Part shown: positions 11,601-25,326 of the stretch, one piece after another | Layout: the number at the start of each line of letters is the position of its first letter | How positions within the stretch are numbered: the first letter of the stretch is position 1 | From: Chlorocebus sabaeus | Taxonomy: Eukaryota; Chordata; Mammalia; Primates; Cercopithecidae | Length of the DNA stretch: 64,000 nucleotides | Assembly (NCBI RefSeq): GCF_047675955.1 | Contig: NC_132909.1 | Location: forward strand, 43,389,931 to 43,453,930 | Direction of reading: 5' to 3' | Made by a program: the position numbers and the translations under genes | The notes under the pieces: generated by a model | Told to the model about the DNA's origin: nothing | Databases searched by the model: none | Seen by the model: only the letters and a program-made list of their open reading frames with translations

Positions 11601-11883
11601 GTTTTGGGGATAAGCAGGAAAGAGCACCGCGTGAGCTGCCATATATTGCCAGCCCCTGCGTTGTTACTGAACGTGCCGCCAATGACCTCAGAAAACCCAG
11701 ATGGGTGGTGGTGCCCATGAGCCCCTCCTCCTCAGCCGGGCCCATGGCGCTGGCTCATGTGTCTGCTGGGACTCAAGATGGCCTGAAACGCTACTCGTTC
11801 TCCCACCTCACTTTGTTTTTTTGATAGTAATTTTATGGTAATGCTATGAATTGTCTGTTCTAGGACTTGGCACAGATTTTCCC

Positions 11884-11889
11884 ATTAAA
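11884..11889 (+). promoter_or_regulatory. PBX4: PBX4 poly(A) signal (ATTAAA)
   Basis: ATTAAA lies 284 bases after the PBX4 stop and is followed within 50 bases by a GT/T-rich stretch. It is the best poly(A) signal in the 3' region, so the 3' UTR would be about 300 nt. No transcript data were available. Confidence 0.6.
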
Positions 11890-12071
11890 ATTTTTGACTT
11901 ATTTGAATTCCGATGTCTGTTCACCAGATTTGTTTTGGGTGGTAGTTGACACCGGTCACAGCTGCAGTGTCATGTGTGCTGTGATTCTGTCACTCATCTG
12001 CGCCGCTCAGGCACCAACTTCCAACACTATCTTCTGTGGAATCGTATCATTCTGTTCTGATTTTAAAATGT

Positions 12072-12690
12072 CCTGACTGGGCGCAGTGGCTCATGCCTGT
12101 AATCCCAGCACTTTGAGAGGTCGAGGTAGGAGGAATGCTTGGGCACAGGAGTTTGAGACCGGTCTGGGCAACGTAGTGAGACCTCATCTCTACAAAAAAA
12201 AATTCTGCTTTCAGAATTTTTTTTTTTTTTTTTGAGACAGATTCTCGCTGTCACCCATGCTGGAGTGCGGTGGTGTCATCTTGGCTCACCACAACCTCTG
12301 CCTCCCAGGTTCAAGCAATTCTCCCGCCTCAGCCTCCCAAGTAGCTGGGATTACAGGCGCCTGCCACTATGCCCAGCTAATTTTTTGTGTTTTTGGTAGA
12401 GACAGGGTTTCACAATGTTAGCCAGGCTGGTCTCGAACTCCTGAGCTCAAGTGATCCGCCTGCCCCAGCCTCCCAAAGTGCTGGGATTATAGGCGTGAGC
12501 CACTGTGCCCGACCCCCGCCCCCAAATTTTTTTAATTAGCTGAGCACGGTGGCACATGCCTGTAGTCCCTGCTACTCAAGAGGCTGAGGCAGGAGAATCA
12601 CATGAGCTCGGAATGTTGAGGCTGCAGTGAGCTGAGATCATGCCACTGCACTCCAGGCTGGGTAACAGAGTGAGATCCTGTCTCAATTAT
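12072..12690. mobile_element. Sense Alu split by an antisense Alu
   Basis: Sense left arm at 12072-12200, reverse Alu at about 12218-12513, then the sense right arm at 12532-12690. It ends in an AT-rich stretch. Confidence 0.82.
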
Positions 12691-12783
12691 ATATATTTAT
12701 TTATATGTTCAGAACTCAGAATTTTGCAGGGAATTAGTTTTGCACTTTTTTTGGATTTTGTTCTATTTGCTGTTTTGCTGGGG

Positions 12784-13100
12784 TTTTTTGTTTTGTTTTG
12801 TTTTGTTTTGTTTTGTTTGAGACAGAGTTTTGCTCTGTCACCCAGGCTGGAGTGCAGTGGCACAATCTCGGCTCACTGCAAGATCCGCCTTCCGGGTTCA
12901 CGCCATTCTCCTGCCTCAGCCTCTGGAGTAGCTGGGACTACAGGCGCCCACCACCATGCCCGGCTAATTTTTTCTATTTTTTAGTAGAGATGGAGTTTTA
13001 CCATGTTAGCCAGGATGGTCTCGATCTCCTGACCTTATGATCCGCCCACCTCAGCCTTCTAAAGTGCTGGGATTACAGGCGTGAGCCACCACGCCCGGCC
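12784..13100 (-). mobile_element. Alu, antisense, with GTTTT-repeat tail
   Basis: A (GTTTT)n tail at 12784-12819 is followed by a complete reverse AluY-like element ending 'cacgcccggcc'. Confidence 0.88.
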
Positions 13101-13749
13101 AAAAAAATTTTTTAAAGGGTAAGCTTTATGTTATGTATACCACAATTTAAAAGAAAAAAGATTAAAAAAAAAAAAAAAAGATAAAAAGACCTTCTCTTGG
13201 AAACTGGCCCTGAACTCACCCCCCACAACTTTTGTGTGTGTTTCTGATAACTTCTGTCCTGAACATAGCTCACAAGAGCAGGGACACGCCTTCTGTCTGT
13301 GAGTCTTGGGCTGCAGGGGGCCATGAGGCAGGCAGACTGGATGTGACAACAGGAACTTAGGGCGGGGACGGGAGTTGCTTTCATCTCCCGGCTGCAAATG
13401 GTAGAAAGCCCAGCCACACCACTGTGGGGAGGGAATCCCATGTCAGGGCTAACTTGGTTATGAGCAGGGCGTGGGCAGAGGCACCCGGACTCCAGACCTC
13501 TAGTCCCTGGGTGCTCTTTCCCACCCAGTCATGTCTTGGGCCCCACAATACCCCAGGCTGCATAGAACCCAGGGCCCTGGTTCTTGGCGCCACCCAGCAC
13601 CCAAACAGAAATTGGGGGATGCCAAGCTCCAAGCCGTGCACAGCAGTGGGCCAACAGGACATCAGGCACAGCGTGCAGGAAAAGCGCTCGGGAAGTTTAT
13701 CATCTTTAATGACATTTCAACTGAAAACAGAAACCAGCTGGGCACAGAG

Positions 13750-15229
13750 AATCTCGCTCTGTCACCCAGGCTGAAATGCAATTTTTGTTAAGACAGAGTC
13801 TCGCTCTGTCGCCCAGGCTGGAGTGCAGTGGCACGATCTCGGCTCACTGCAGCCTCCATTTCCTGGGTTCAAGCGATTCTTGTGCCTCAGCCTCCCAAGT
13901 GGGTGGGATTACAGGCATGCACCACACCTGGCTAATTTTTGTACTTTTAGTAGAGATGAGGTTTTGCCATGTTGGCCAGGCTGGTCTTGAACTTCTGACC
14001 TCAAGTGATCCGCCCGCCTCGGCCTCTCAAAGTGCTGGGATTACAGGCATGAAACACTGCACCCGGCTTTTTTTTTTTTTTTTTGAGATGAGGTCTCGCT
14101 CTGTCACCCAGGCTGGAGTGCATTGGTGTAATCATGGCTTACTGCAGCCTTGACCTCCTTGGCTCAAGCAATCCTTCCACCTCAGCCTCCTGAGTAGCTG
14201 GAACTATAAGCATATGCCACCACTCCTGGCTAATTTTTGTTTCTTTTTATTTTATTTTAATTAATTTATTTATTTTGAGACAGAGTCTTGCTCTGTTGCC
14301 CAGGCTGAAGTACAGTGCTACGATCTCAGCTCACTGCAACCTCTGCCTCCCAGGTTCAAGTGATTCTCCTGCCTCAGCCTCCTGAGTAGCTGGGATTACA
14401 GGCATGTACCACCATGCCTGGCTAATTTTTGTATTTTTAGTACAGACAGGGTTTCACCATGTTGGCTAGGCTGGTCTCAAACTCCTCACCTCAGGTGATC
14501 TGCCCGCCTTGGCCTCCCAAAGTACTGGGATTATAGGCATGAGCCACCGCACCCAGCCTATTTATTTTTATTATTATTTTTTGAGATGGAGTCTTGCTCT
14601 GTCACCCAGGCTGGAGTGCAGTGGCGTGAATCTCAGCTCACTGCAACCTCCACCTCCCAGGTTCAAGCAATTATCCTGCCTCAGCCTCCTGAGTAGCTGG
14701 GAATACAGGCGCCCACTACCAGGGCCAGCTAATTTTTATATTTGTAGTAGAGATGGAGTTTTGCCATGTTGGCCAGGCTGGTCTTGAACTCCTGACCTCA
14801 AGTGATTCGCCTGCCTCAGCCTCCCAAAGTGCTAGGATTACAGGACTGAGTCGCCATGCCGGCCTACTTATTTATTTAGACATAGGGTCTTGCTCTGTCA
14901 CCCAGGCAGGAATACAGTGACATACCTCACTGCAGCCTTGAACTCCTGAGCTTAAGCGATCCTCTCACCTCAGCCTCCTGAGTATCTGGGACTACAGACA
15001 TGCACCACAACCTCCCCCGCCTGGGTTCAAGCGATTCTCCTACCTCAGCCTCCCAAGTAGCTGGGATTACAGGCGCCCACCCTCATCCCCAGCTAATTTT
15101 TGTATTTTTGTAGAGATGGGGTTTTGCCATGTTGGCCAGGCTGGTCTTGAACTCCTGACCTCAGGTGATGTACCTGCCTCAGCCTCCCAAAGTGCTAGGA
15201 TTACAGGTGTGAGCCACCATGCCTGACCT
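13750..15229 (-). mobile_element. Tandem block of antisense Alus
   Basis: At least five consecutive reverse Alu copies or pieces: 13781-14068, 14069-14250, 14265-14560, 14561-14865 and a mosaic 14866-15229. Short T- or TTTA-rich tails separate them. All point the same way. Confidence 0.85.
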
Positions 15230-17063
15230 GGGACCTGCATGTTAAATGGGGCCACTGGCAGCATTGTAGGGACTCCCAGTGGCCCGTGGGCATGTGGATT
15301 CAAGCAAGAATCCCCAGCAGATCCCAAAACCAGTGGGGGACCATTTGAGGAGGGAGTCAGTGATGTCCTCACCTTCCTCAACTAAGTGCTAGGGAAACCG
15401 AGGCACAGAGAGGGAACCCTGGTGATGTGTGCAGTCCCCTGCCCCTGCATTGTAGATTCCCCAGCCTCCCACCTTGCCCACCTACCTGGGACCCTCACGG
15501 GCCCATAGTGGCTCCTCCAGCTTCCACCGGACACCCTCAACCTGGTCCAGCCCAACCTGCCAGAGCCCCAGACAAGGCAGGAGTCCTGGGTTGGAGTCCT
15601 GCCTCTGCACCCTGCGTGCTGCCCTGTCTCCCTGAGCCCATTTGCCCCTCCGTAAAATGGGCACAGTGGGAGTTCCTGCCCAAAGGGCTTGGTGGCAATC
15701 CCATGAGCACAGAAAGGTGCTGACGACTGTGTCCATGCAGGGGTACTCTCGAAAGGTCTGGGATTCTGTTGTTCCTTCCTGTCTCTGGGGACACCCAGGC
15801 TGGGAGAAGGGGGCCGCTCATCTGCCAGGCTGGGAGAGCTGGAGGGTAGACGGGAGGGTGGACCGGCCCCATCTCCCCGCCCCTTCTCTACTGGGCCGCC
15901 AGGGGGCGATCTTACAACGGAACAGGATCCGGGCATCTCCCTCTTCGCTGACCCCTCACTGCCCCTGAATAAGCCCATTCCCACCGCAGGGAGGGCCTCT
16001 GCACTGGCATTCCCTCCTCCTGGCTAACTGCTGTACCCCTCCCTAAGACCCCTCAGAGCCCCCGAACCCCTCCCAGCCCTCCCTAGCTTTCGTTTCCCTG
16101 AGCTGCCCCTCCTCACCGCCAGCCGGCATCCTGCGACCTCAGCCAAGGCGCTAGGGGCGTCCGCAGGGGCGGGCGCTTGTCGGCCTCCTGGCGCTGGTTC
16201 CCTCTCCTGGGATAGAGGTGGGCAACTCAGGCAGCCGCGGGCGTAGCTCCAGTCACTCTCGGTCCGTCGCCCCGACCCTCGGCCCGGAATCGCCCCCTGC
16301 CCCAAGTAACGGGGTAAGGGGCTGGGCCGTGTGACCCTAGGGACGGTGCTGCCCCTCCCTGGGCCGCAACCTTGCACCTGCCTGGCCCATGGGGGTTTTT
16401 GGACAGAAGCGGATCCCGAAGACGGTTGAGGGATGAGGAGAGGCATGGTGTGTGGGGAGGAGGTCTCTGGCATCAGTCACCCCACGTGGGTCACGGGTCG
16501 AAGTAACCTGCAGCGTTCGGTCTACTTTCGCGATCTCTCCTGGGAGAGGGGAAGAATCAGACGACTGGGCGGGCAAGTGGCCTCGGTCCACCAGGACTCC
16601 ACCCCTCACCTGTCCCCGCCTTCTCTGGGACCTCTGCCTTTGATTCTAGATCCTTTGATTCTAGATCCTGACTCTGGCCCTGCCCTGCATATGGCTACAT
16701 CCCACTGGCGCTCTGGCCCCAACGTATCCTGGCCCTGCCCCCTCATCCCCCCACCCCCCGCCACGGCCCCTCCCCTGCCCCGCTCCCGCACTCTAGCCGC
16801 CTGCTCTGGCTCTGAGCCTTCTCCACCTCAAGGGAAGCCATCAGGGTCACCTGGGACAGAGGGCTGGTCAGAAACTGTGGTTCTGGTCCTGGGGGGAGGA
16901 TTGGCTGCTATCCCTGATCCCTAGACCGCCTCCCCAGGCCCTGGGCCAGTGGGGCTTAGTTCCAAAACCCTTTCAGGTTCCCCTCCAACCTCAAAGAATG
17001 GGCACAACACCACACACTCCCAGGGCCGCCAAGAAGCATAGGACCTTGAAAATAGGAGTTCAG

Positions 17064-17425
17064 GGCTGGGCGTGGTGGCTCACCCCTGTAATCCCAGCAC
17101 TTTGGGAGACCCAGGCAGGCGGATCACTTGAGGTCAGGAGTTCGAGACCAGCTTGGGCAACATGGTGAAACCCCACCTCTACTAAAAATATGAAAATTAG
17201 CCAGGCATGGTGTCAGGCACCTGTAATCCCAGCTAATTGGGAGGCTGAGGCAGGAGAATTGCTTGAACTCGGGAGGTGGAGGTTGCAGTGAGCCAAGATT
17301 GTGCCATTGCTCTACAGTCTAGGTGACAGAGCAAGACTCTGTCTCAAAAAAAAAAAAAAAAAAAAAAGGAAAGAAAGAAAGAAGAAAGAAAAGAGCAAAT
17401 AAGGAAAAAGAAAAGAAAATAGGAG
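17064..17425 (+). mobile_element. Alu, sense, with GAAA-rich tail
   Basis: Dimeric Alu at 17064-17367 whose poly(A) passes into a GAAA/GAAAA microsatellite up to about 17425. Confidence 0.88.
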
Positions 17426-17663
17426 TTCCGAGGCCCCTCACATGGGAATTCAAAGACTTTCCATACCCAAACCCTAGTAGACATTTCCAGAACCCCTGGA
17501 CCATGCATTGGGAAGATTTAGAGGGCCCCAAACCCAGGTCACGGAAGTATGCTCAGGCCAAGTGAGGTGTGCAGTGGCAGCTTCAAGGCCTCCATATGCA
17601 GTTTCAATGTCCCCCACATACAGTTTCAAGGTCTCCCTCATATAGTTTCAAGATGAAAGTTTT

Positions 17664-17945
17664 GGCAGGGTGCAGTGTCTCACACCTGTAATCCCAGCAC
17701 TTTGGGAGGCCAAGGCGGGCAGATCAATTGAGGTCAGGAGTTCAAGACCAGCCTGGCCATCATGGTGAAGCCCTGTCCCTACTAAAAATATAAAAAATAG
17801 CTGGACATAGTGGTGCCTGCCTGTAATCCCAGCTACTCAAGAGGCTGAGGCAGAAGAATCACTTGAACCCGGGAGGTGGAGGTTGCAGTGAGCCGAGATT
17901 GCACCAGAGCCAGACTCTGTCTCAAAACAAAACAAAACAAAAAAG
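17664..17945 (+). mobile_element. Alu, sense
   Basis: Starts 'ggcagggtgcagtgtctcac' and ends in an AAAAC-type tail. A few bases are missing from the right arm. Confidence 0.87.
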
Positions 17946-20900
17946 ATGGAAGTTTCTAGGGTCCCTTCATCAGTGCTTGGCAAAGCCCTATACCCACTCC
18001 CTCGTGAACGTTTCTGTTCCCCCTAGGACTCCAGGGGGGGCGTTTCAAGACCCAACAGACTAGGCCCTTCGATAAAGTTTGGAGGCCCCCACACTCTGGG
18101 GAGGAAATTGAGGCCCTGATTCGGATGCCTTGTCCTGGGTGGGGCGGGTAGTGATTGCTGAGGGAGGGGAGTTGAGGCTGCCTGGGACACCCCAGCTCAA
18201 GTCCCTGCCCCTCTCCTGTGTGTTACTGAGGGTGACGATGGCAGTTACAGAGCACCTAATCCATGCCAGCCTTGCAGTCGCCAATCCCTGAAGAGGCGGA
18301 GGCCATTGTTGGTTTGTTCCCCAGCTGGGAAATAGGCTGTGAGGTTGAGTGAGGACAGGGCTTAGGTCTGACGCAAGAGGCTAGGTTTTGCAGTCAGGAG
18401 TCTCTGTAATGACACAGGAGGGCCTCATCTAGCATCCCTGTGCCCTCCGAGGAGCCATGGAGGGTGTGTGAGCAGGGAAGTAACCAAAGCCAGCCTTAAG
18501 CTAGGGACACTGCAGCAGGCCCCACCATGGCCCAGGCTGCAGCTCTCCCTGTGGCCACCAGGCGTCGTCCCAGCCTGACAAACGAGGTTTCCCAGGCCCT
18601 TGTCCTGGAGCCAGTGGGGAACTGGCTCCTACTTCCAGAATCTGCCACCACATCTTCAGGACGTGAAAGAAACCCCCTGAGCTTCTGTTCCCCACCCCCT
18701 GCAAAGTGGGGCAGCCTCACCAGGAGAGGTCAGTGAAGAGATGCAAGTGAGGTGCTCTGCACCCAGCAGGCTCTCAGTGGACGTGTGGGCCACCAACCCT
18801 GCCTGCAGTGCCGGGCAGACAGACAGATGGATAACCCTGAGACATGGCTACAAGGTGAGGAACACATTTTGGGGTGAGATACTCGGGTCCATCTGGGACA
18901 TGCTGAATCCTGGGGGACTGAGATACATCCGGAGATCCAGAAGGAGGTGGGACCCCGGGGAAAGGAGGGAGCGCCCAGGCTGCACTGACCTCCCCTCTGT
19001 GTGCCCAAGGAAGCCAGAACTTCCCATAAAAAATCAGCCTAGTTATAGGCTTCCGGCTGCCTGGCATGACAGCTGGAAGGGAGCGAGCCCTACGTCTTCA
19101 GGGCTGTGCAAGTCAACAAGGGGTCTTCAGCAGTGGCTGGCCAGGAGCTGGGCCAGGGGGCCACGCCAAGAGGCCTCATTCTCCAAGGACTCAGCAGGAG
19201 GTAAGTCACAGCCTGACCAGAGGGCACTGAGGATGGCACCGCCCAGCTGCTGGATTCCCCAGTCAGACAACACGTTCCAAAGCGTTAGAGAACGGACATT
19301 CCTCGGCTCTGGGCGCCCAGCAGGCCACTCCTGCCTGGTGAAACGTAAGCTGGGCCTGGCCCCGTGGGCTGCGTGTTTTTCCAGTGGCTTCTTCAGCCAC
19401 GGCCTGACCACAACCCAGATTCCGTTGGGTCGGCCATTTCCAAGTGTTTGTGTTCAGCTGGGCCAGATGGCAGGCGGGGCTGAGGCCGGGGACCCAGGCC
19501 TCCCAGAAGGTCTGGCAAAGCACCCCCAGGCCCTCACTCCAGCATCCCTCTGCCTAGAAGCCCCCGCCCCATGAAAGCCACTCAGCAGCCAGATAACAAA
19601 GGACAGGAGATGATCTTGCTGAAAAATCCCAGGGGGATCTTGTAATCCCAGAAGGAGGGGCCTCCCGGCCTGGCCAGGACTCCAGGTGCAAAGATGCAAC
19701 TTTTGCCAAGGCAGACTTCTTTGAGCTGCACCATCCTGGCCTGCAAACTTTCAAGTCAGTTTGGGACCAGGTCAGCAGCCACAATTGCACGTCAGTGACC
19801 AGGGCTGTGTGTGAACAGCTCTGCTTCCCTGTGGGCCCTGAGCAAGTGTCCCTCTCTCACCCTCAGTTTTCTCAGCTATAAAATGAGGATCATAATATAA
19901 TTTGCCCTATGGGTTTTTGACAGGATCCAACCCAACACATGACAGGTGCTTCACAAAGCTGAGGTATCTTCTATCCCTCCTGGCTGAGTCAGTGCTGCCT
20001 CCCCCATCTGACTGGAAGCTCCCTGAGGGCAGAGGCTGGGTCCTTAAAAGGAGGTAGTGAATTGGGGTTTGTCTGTCTCCCTCCCCTGCTCAACATCCTC
20101 ACAGACAAAAGGTAAACTCCAAAACCAGCATTCAAGACTTTTGGACATCTGAGCTTGGTTTGGTAAACTCCTATTCACCCTTCAAAGCCCAAGTCAAAAT
20201 GCCCTCTCTTCCAGAAAGCCTTCCCTGGGCCCTCCTCTGGATTTTCCCAGCCCAGCCTTTGGGCTGGGCCAACCTTGACCCTGCAGGCTGGGGTATCTGT
20301 GGCCAGTGCTGCCTCCCCATTCTGACTGGGGCTCTGTGGGGGTCAGTCCTGGGGCTGAGTTTGTGTCTGATGACACACATCTGTATCCACAGGTCTGCAT
20401 ATAGCCATCACATGGGTGCATGTGTGCCCACTGTGTGTGCATGGGTCCCTGTGCCAGGCCCCAGGATGGGCAGCCAGGGCCACCTCCCACCAGACAGTGC
20501 TGTCTTTATGAGGCCACAGTCAGGCTGGGATACTCTGGCTCGGCTGGGAGCTTATTCTTCCACCAACTCTCAGCCGGGAGGAACTGGGGTGGGAGCAGCC
20601 GGCCTCAGGCTCCATCGTGCTGGCCTCATGCCCTGAACGGCGCAGTTAAAGCTGCAGCTCCATCTGGGGCAAGGGGGGAGGCTGGGGCCCGGGGAAGGAC
20701 TGAGTCCCGAGTGGGAGCCCCCGCCCCCGCCTCAGCGGCCCCGCCAGGCAGCCTTCAAGGACATACCTGAGGTTTGGCAGCCCCTGGCCTAGCCAGCCCC
20801 CTGGGCTGAGTCAGCAGGAAGGGATTCAGGACTTCCCTGGAAAAGTGGCTGGGACCTTGAGGCCTCCCGCCAAGTCCCCAGCCCCAGGGCCGACCGGCTC

Positions 20901-23900
20901 CCCAGGGCCCCGAGAGAGTGGGAGGTGCTGCCTGCGCTCGGCATGGCTTCGTGTGCCCGGTGGGGCTGAACTGTGGAGGGTCGTGGGGGGTTGAGATTGG
21001 CCCTGACTCGGGCCAGCCGGGAGTCTGGGGGTCAGGTGTGTCCCGATGTGTGGGGTGATGATGGCTGGGTCAAGGGGGCGCTGGGCACAGGTGCGCTCAG
21101 GTATGCACAGGTGCAGCTGCAGGCACCGCTACCTGACCCTGAAGGGTGGGCCTTTCTCTGTGTTGAGGGTGCATCTGTCTGCCCCTGTGGCGGTGATGAG
21201 GGGGGACAGTGTCCAGCGTGTCCCATGGGTGTGGTGTGTCTGGCCTCGTGCTCTTTTCGAGTGCAACTGCCTGTGTTGCTGTCCTGAGGGTGACAGTGTC
21301 ACCAATCAGGTGACAAGAAGATGGCTAGGAAGTATGAGAAGGAGGGAGTCATGCCCCTGACTACAGGGGACAGGGATGGGGCGTGATGAGGGCAGTGTGA
21401 CCTCGAGACTGATGACAGGCGTGTCTGGTTCTGTGACACTCGCCCTGCCTCGGGTAGTGTTTGTTTCCAAACATCAGGGTCTGCTGATTCCCTGACGGCT
21501 GGGGACTCCTCCCTCCTGCCTGCCCTGACCCCCTCCACCCTAGGCCCGGGGGTCTAGCCTCAGCTACTGCCCTGAGGCATCGGGACATGGCATTCGCCTG
21601 GTCTGCTCTCACCCTGTGGCATCCTGCCTTTGTTTCCACCATTAAAGCACAAGCGCTTCCCCCACCTGACCAAAGCCAGGTCTCCCCGCCAGGCTGGCTC
21701 CAGTCTTTGGGGTCTGAGGCTGGGTCAGACCCAACTCCGAGGGCTGATGAGAGAGACAGACGGGGCCAGGGAAGTGGTGGGTTGCCACGCCAGGTCCACG
21801 AGGCCCCAGTGGAGGAGCCAGGGATGTTCAGCCAGGATGGGAGGCAGCTGGGGGAGAGAGGGCCCTGGGCTGCAGGGTTTGGACCCTGGAGGGGGCCCCA
21901 AGTGGGAGGGAGCAGATCCCAGTTCCATGAAAGAAGCATGTTTTAAGAAGCTGAGTCCTGCACCAGCTCCAGGGGAGTCTTTGTCACGAGATATTGTGTA
22001 ACCCTCTCCTGCTTCAGCACCTCCCATAGCTCCCTATTGCTCACCAGAGAACTCAGGCTCCTCGCTCAGCATTCAAGCCCCTCCTCACCTTCCCTTTGTG
22101 TCTCCCTTCTACTGCTGCCCTCCATGGGTCTCCCTCCTCCAACCTTCACATTCACCTTTCCAGCACCCTAGAATGCCCTTCTTGCCTTGGCCACCCAGCA
22201 AACTCCTATACATCCTTCAAGACCCAGTGCTTATGTCCCATTTTCCAGGCAACATTGCCCTTCCTCCAGCCCACAGTGTCCCCATTTGCTGTGTGACCCT
22301 GAGAAGATTCCTTCAGCTGTGGAATAGGGGTATCATCCTCTCTAAAAGCGTATTTTGGGGATCCCAAGGCAACAGATTTACACTAAATGCCCTTAAAGTG
22401 AATTAGGCTTTGCAGGGGCTGGCTGGGAGGGCTTACATTCAGTCAGTGCTCAGTATGTGTTCATTTTTATCTCCCTCCTCTTGGATTCTGTGGTTTTAAG
22501 ACTCTTGTTTTAAATATTTTACTGTTCCAAGATTTTTTCCCCATCATGGTGCTAGGAATTTTAAGAACCCCTGGTTCTAAAATTATAAAAGTCTAAAATG
22601 CCGTGGGCGGGATCAAGGGCCTCTTTGTGCCCTGAGCTGACCCAGGTTGGCTGAAGCTGGGGGTCTCTTTGGGGGGAGTCCCCTGCCCCCCACCCCCCCA
22701 GACTGAGGGGGTGTGATCTGGCAACCCCAGTTCTGTTGAGGGGGGTGGACAATGGATTTACCAGGAGGCGAACGGTAGCTCAGGTTCCGGGAGGGAGGGG
22801 GTGGGGTTCCTGGCTCGAGGGCTGCAGCTGGGGGAGACAGGCAGTGTCAAGAGGCACATGGCTGTTGACTCAGGGCGATGGCTTCCTTCTCTTGGAGCCT
22901 CAGTTTCCTCATCTGGAAATTGTGGCCAAACGCTGCCCTCTTGCAGAGTTATCAGCAGGGATGGGAAAGAGCTGGACTGTAGCCCCCATGCCCTGCCCAG
23001 GTTTTGCTTCAGCCATGTCCTCCTCCTGAAATGCCCCTCCTGGCCCAGCCATGGTGGCTGGGGAGGGGACTTCAGGAGGATGCCCACCCACCCCTGCCCC
23101 ACCCTAGGGAAGAGGACAGGTCTGGGCCAGCTGCCTGCCCCACACTTGGCTGGCCGCCCTAGCCTGGCAGTGTCAGAGGCCCCAACACTTTCTCAATGAA
23201 AGGTATTTGGCTGTGGAGCCTGACACCTCATCACCCTCTGCCTGGAAGCTGCAGCCAGCTTTGCCCGCTGCAAATGGGAGCGCCCCCATTCCTGCCCCTC
23301 CCCGGGACCCCACCAGGCAGCCCCGAGCAGGGCTCCGCGGCAGGCAGGTTGGGAACCTAGTTTGCCTTGGGCGGGGCGCCTGCACCTCTGAGCCTGTCAG
23401 CTGGGGGTGTAGAGACAGTAAATTCTGGATAAATGTATGTACTTCCAACCCCTGCCAGCTCCCTCAGGGACCTCAAAGCATCTCCCCTCTCTTGCCTATC
23501 ACAGCCTATCGAGGGTGAGGCTGGGGTGCCGATGTCTGGGGCTGCCCAAACCCAAACTCCAGCAGAGCCCTGGGGTCCACCTTCAGAGACCGGGGTGATG
23601 CCTCGCATTTTGAGCTTCTCCCCGTGCCTCCAGGCCCCCAAGTCCACCCTAGGGCAAAGGGAATGTTTCCCTGAGTGAAAGGGTGAGAGCTGCGGAGGTT
23701 CGGATTTGCCAAGACCTCAGCCGAAGCGGGGATGTGGCCAGTGGACAAGAGCCAGGGACCCCTCTGGGTGGAGCACTGGCCCCAGGGCATATTGGGGTCT
23801 GCACAGGTGAGCCTATCTCCTCCTAGAGAGAGAGGCTGTCTCAGGGACCCTGAGGTTGCCAGCGCAGCAGAGCTCACGCCTCTAAATGCTAGATGGCTGC

Positions 23901-24688
23901 ACGATGGGATCAAGGGGTCTGGGGAGGGGGGCCAGTGGATGGGTGGGAGATTGAAGAGGAAGTGGGTGGTTGCCCCCTAAGCTAAGGGATGCACCACATA
24001 CCCACTCCCTGGGGGGTGTCAGCCAGGGACAAGTCTCCCATCTCAGATGCCCTGGAGGCCACTCCAGTCTTGCCACATTGATGCCTTCATCCCCAGGCCC
24101 TGGGGACTCACACACCTAGAGCTACAGGGGGCTCAAAGCTGCTGGGATTCATGCCAGACTTCAGTTTTTCTATCTGGACAGTAGGGGTGTGGTCAGAACA
24201 GCACCGGCCCCGTGGAGCTCCAGGAGGACACACGTGCACACAGACCGCCAGCCAGCTGTGATTCTGCCGCCTCCGGAACCAGGGTCCTGGCAAGGTCAGA
24301 AAGCCCTGGCCTCAGGCAGCCCCATCGCCACATGACTGATGTGTGGCCGGGGTTCAGGTGGGTGGGGCCCAGGGCGGGGCTGCTGTGGACTCGACTGAGG
24401 AGGTCCAGGGTGGCCTCGATCGCTGTTGCCTGCCCCAGAGGCTCCCCTGCCAGGGCCCTTCCCTGCCCGCTGTAGCTCCGGGGCACATGGCCAGGCACAG
24501 CCAAGGAGGCCAGGCCAGAGCAGCGGCTGCTACTGTGTTCAGCGGTCACGGCCGCCTGGGCTTCTTGCCCCTGGTACCCGCGTGTGCCTCCGCGTGTTTC
24601 TGCCTGCAAAGGTATATCTGGGCCCAGCAGCCCCAGCCTCCATCCTTCCTCCCTGGAGCCTGACACCATGAGTTGGAAATAAAGCATT

Positions 24689-24694
24689 TTTAAT
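24689..24694 (-). promoter_or_regulatory. CILP2: CILP2 poly(A) signal (ATTAAA)
   Basis: On the minus strand ATTAAA lies about 630 bases after the CILP2 stop. That fits a 3' UTR of 640-660 nt, close to what I recall for human CILP2. No AATAAA is seen on this strand between the stop and here. Confidence 0.5.
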
Positions 24695-25326
24695 TGAGCC
24701 CCCAGAGGGCGGGAATGTCCACCCCAACGCCCCGGGCAGGTCTCTAAGCACCAAACATGTGAGAATTGTTCCCCTCAGCCCCAGAGCCTACCCCACATGG
24801 GAACCCCAAGAAGGTCCTTCCTCCTTTTCACTGGGCCTAGCCTGGACCCCGCACCCCCACTCACACCCACAACCAGCTCCCCACGCTTTGTTTCAATAAA
24901 TAACCCCAAAAACAAAACTCGGGGCAGGGGACCTGGTCTAGCACTGAGCTCCAAATAGGCAGAGGGGACTTTGTGCCGAACGTCAGAACTCCCAAAGGTA
25001 GAAGATTGAAATCAGGGTCAAAATACACACGAAAAGTCAGAGACGGCTTCTGAGCTGGGTTTCAGGCTAGGGTTGAACGTTGTCCCCGGGGTGCTGGCCC
25101 GAGAGTCACAGCAAACTCCATTCCATACCACACAGCAACAGTCGCCTCCTTGGTGTTTCTAGCATCGGATGCTCCGGGTTCTTGTCTGACTCTGAGTTCT
25201 GGACAGGGGAGGAGAAAGGAGACCCAGACACCTGGGGAGGGGGCTGTCTGGAGAAGAAAGAGGGGCAAAACTTCCTGGGTCAGAGGAGTCCGAAGGGAGG
25301 CGGGAAAGCAAGGCCCCAGGCCCAGG

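Larger units (their letters stand above)
11901..24670. other. Intergenic region between the PBX4 and CILP2 3' ends
   Basis: The two genes end toward each other and are separated by about 12.8 kb. It holds the Alu blocks at 12.07-15.23 and 17.06-17.95 kb, and weak MIR-like ('cctcagttttctcagctataaaatg' type, near 19.86 and 22.89 kb) and L2-like stretches (20.0-20.2, 22.0-22.25 kb). The rest is GC-rich unique sequence. I see no splice-linked coding exons. Confidence 0.7.

Noticed and set aside
16638..16670. Two copies of 'tttgattctagatcc'
   Set aside because: A single small tandem duplication with no gene or known site around it.
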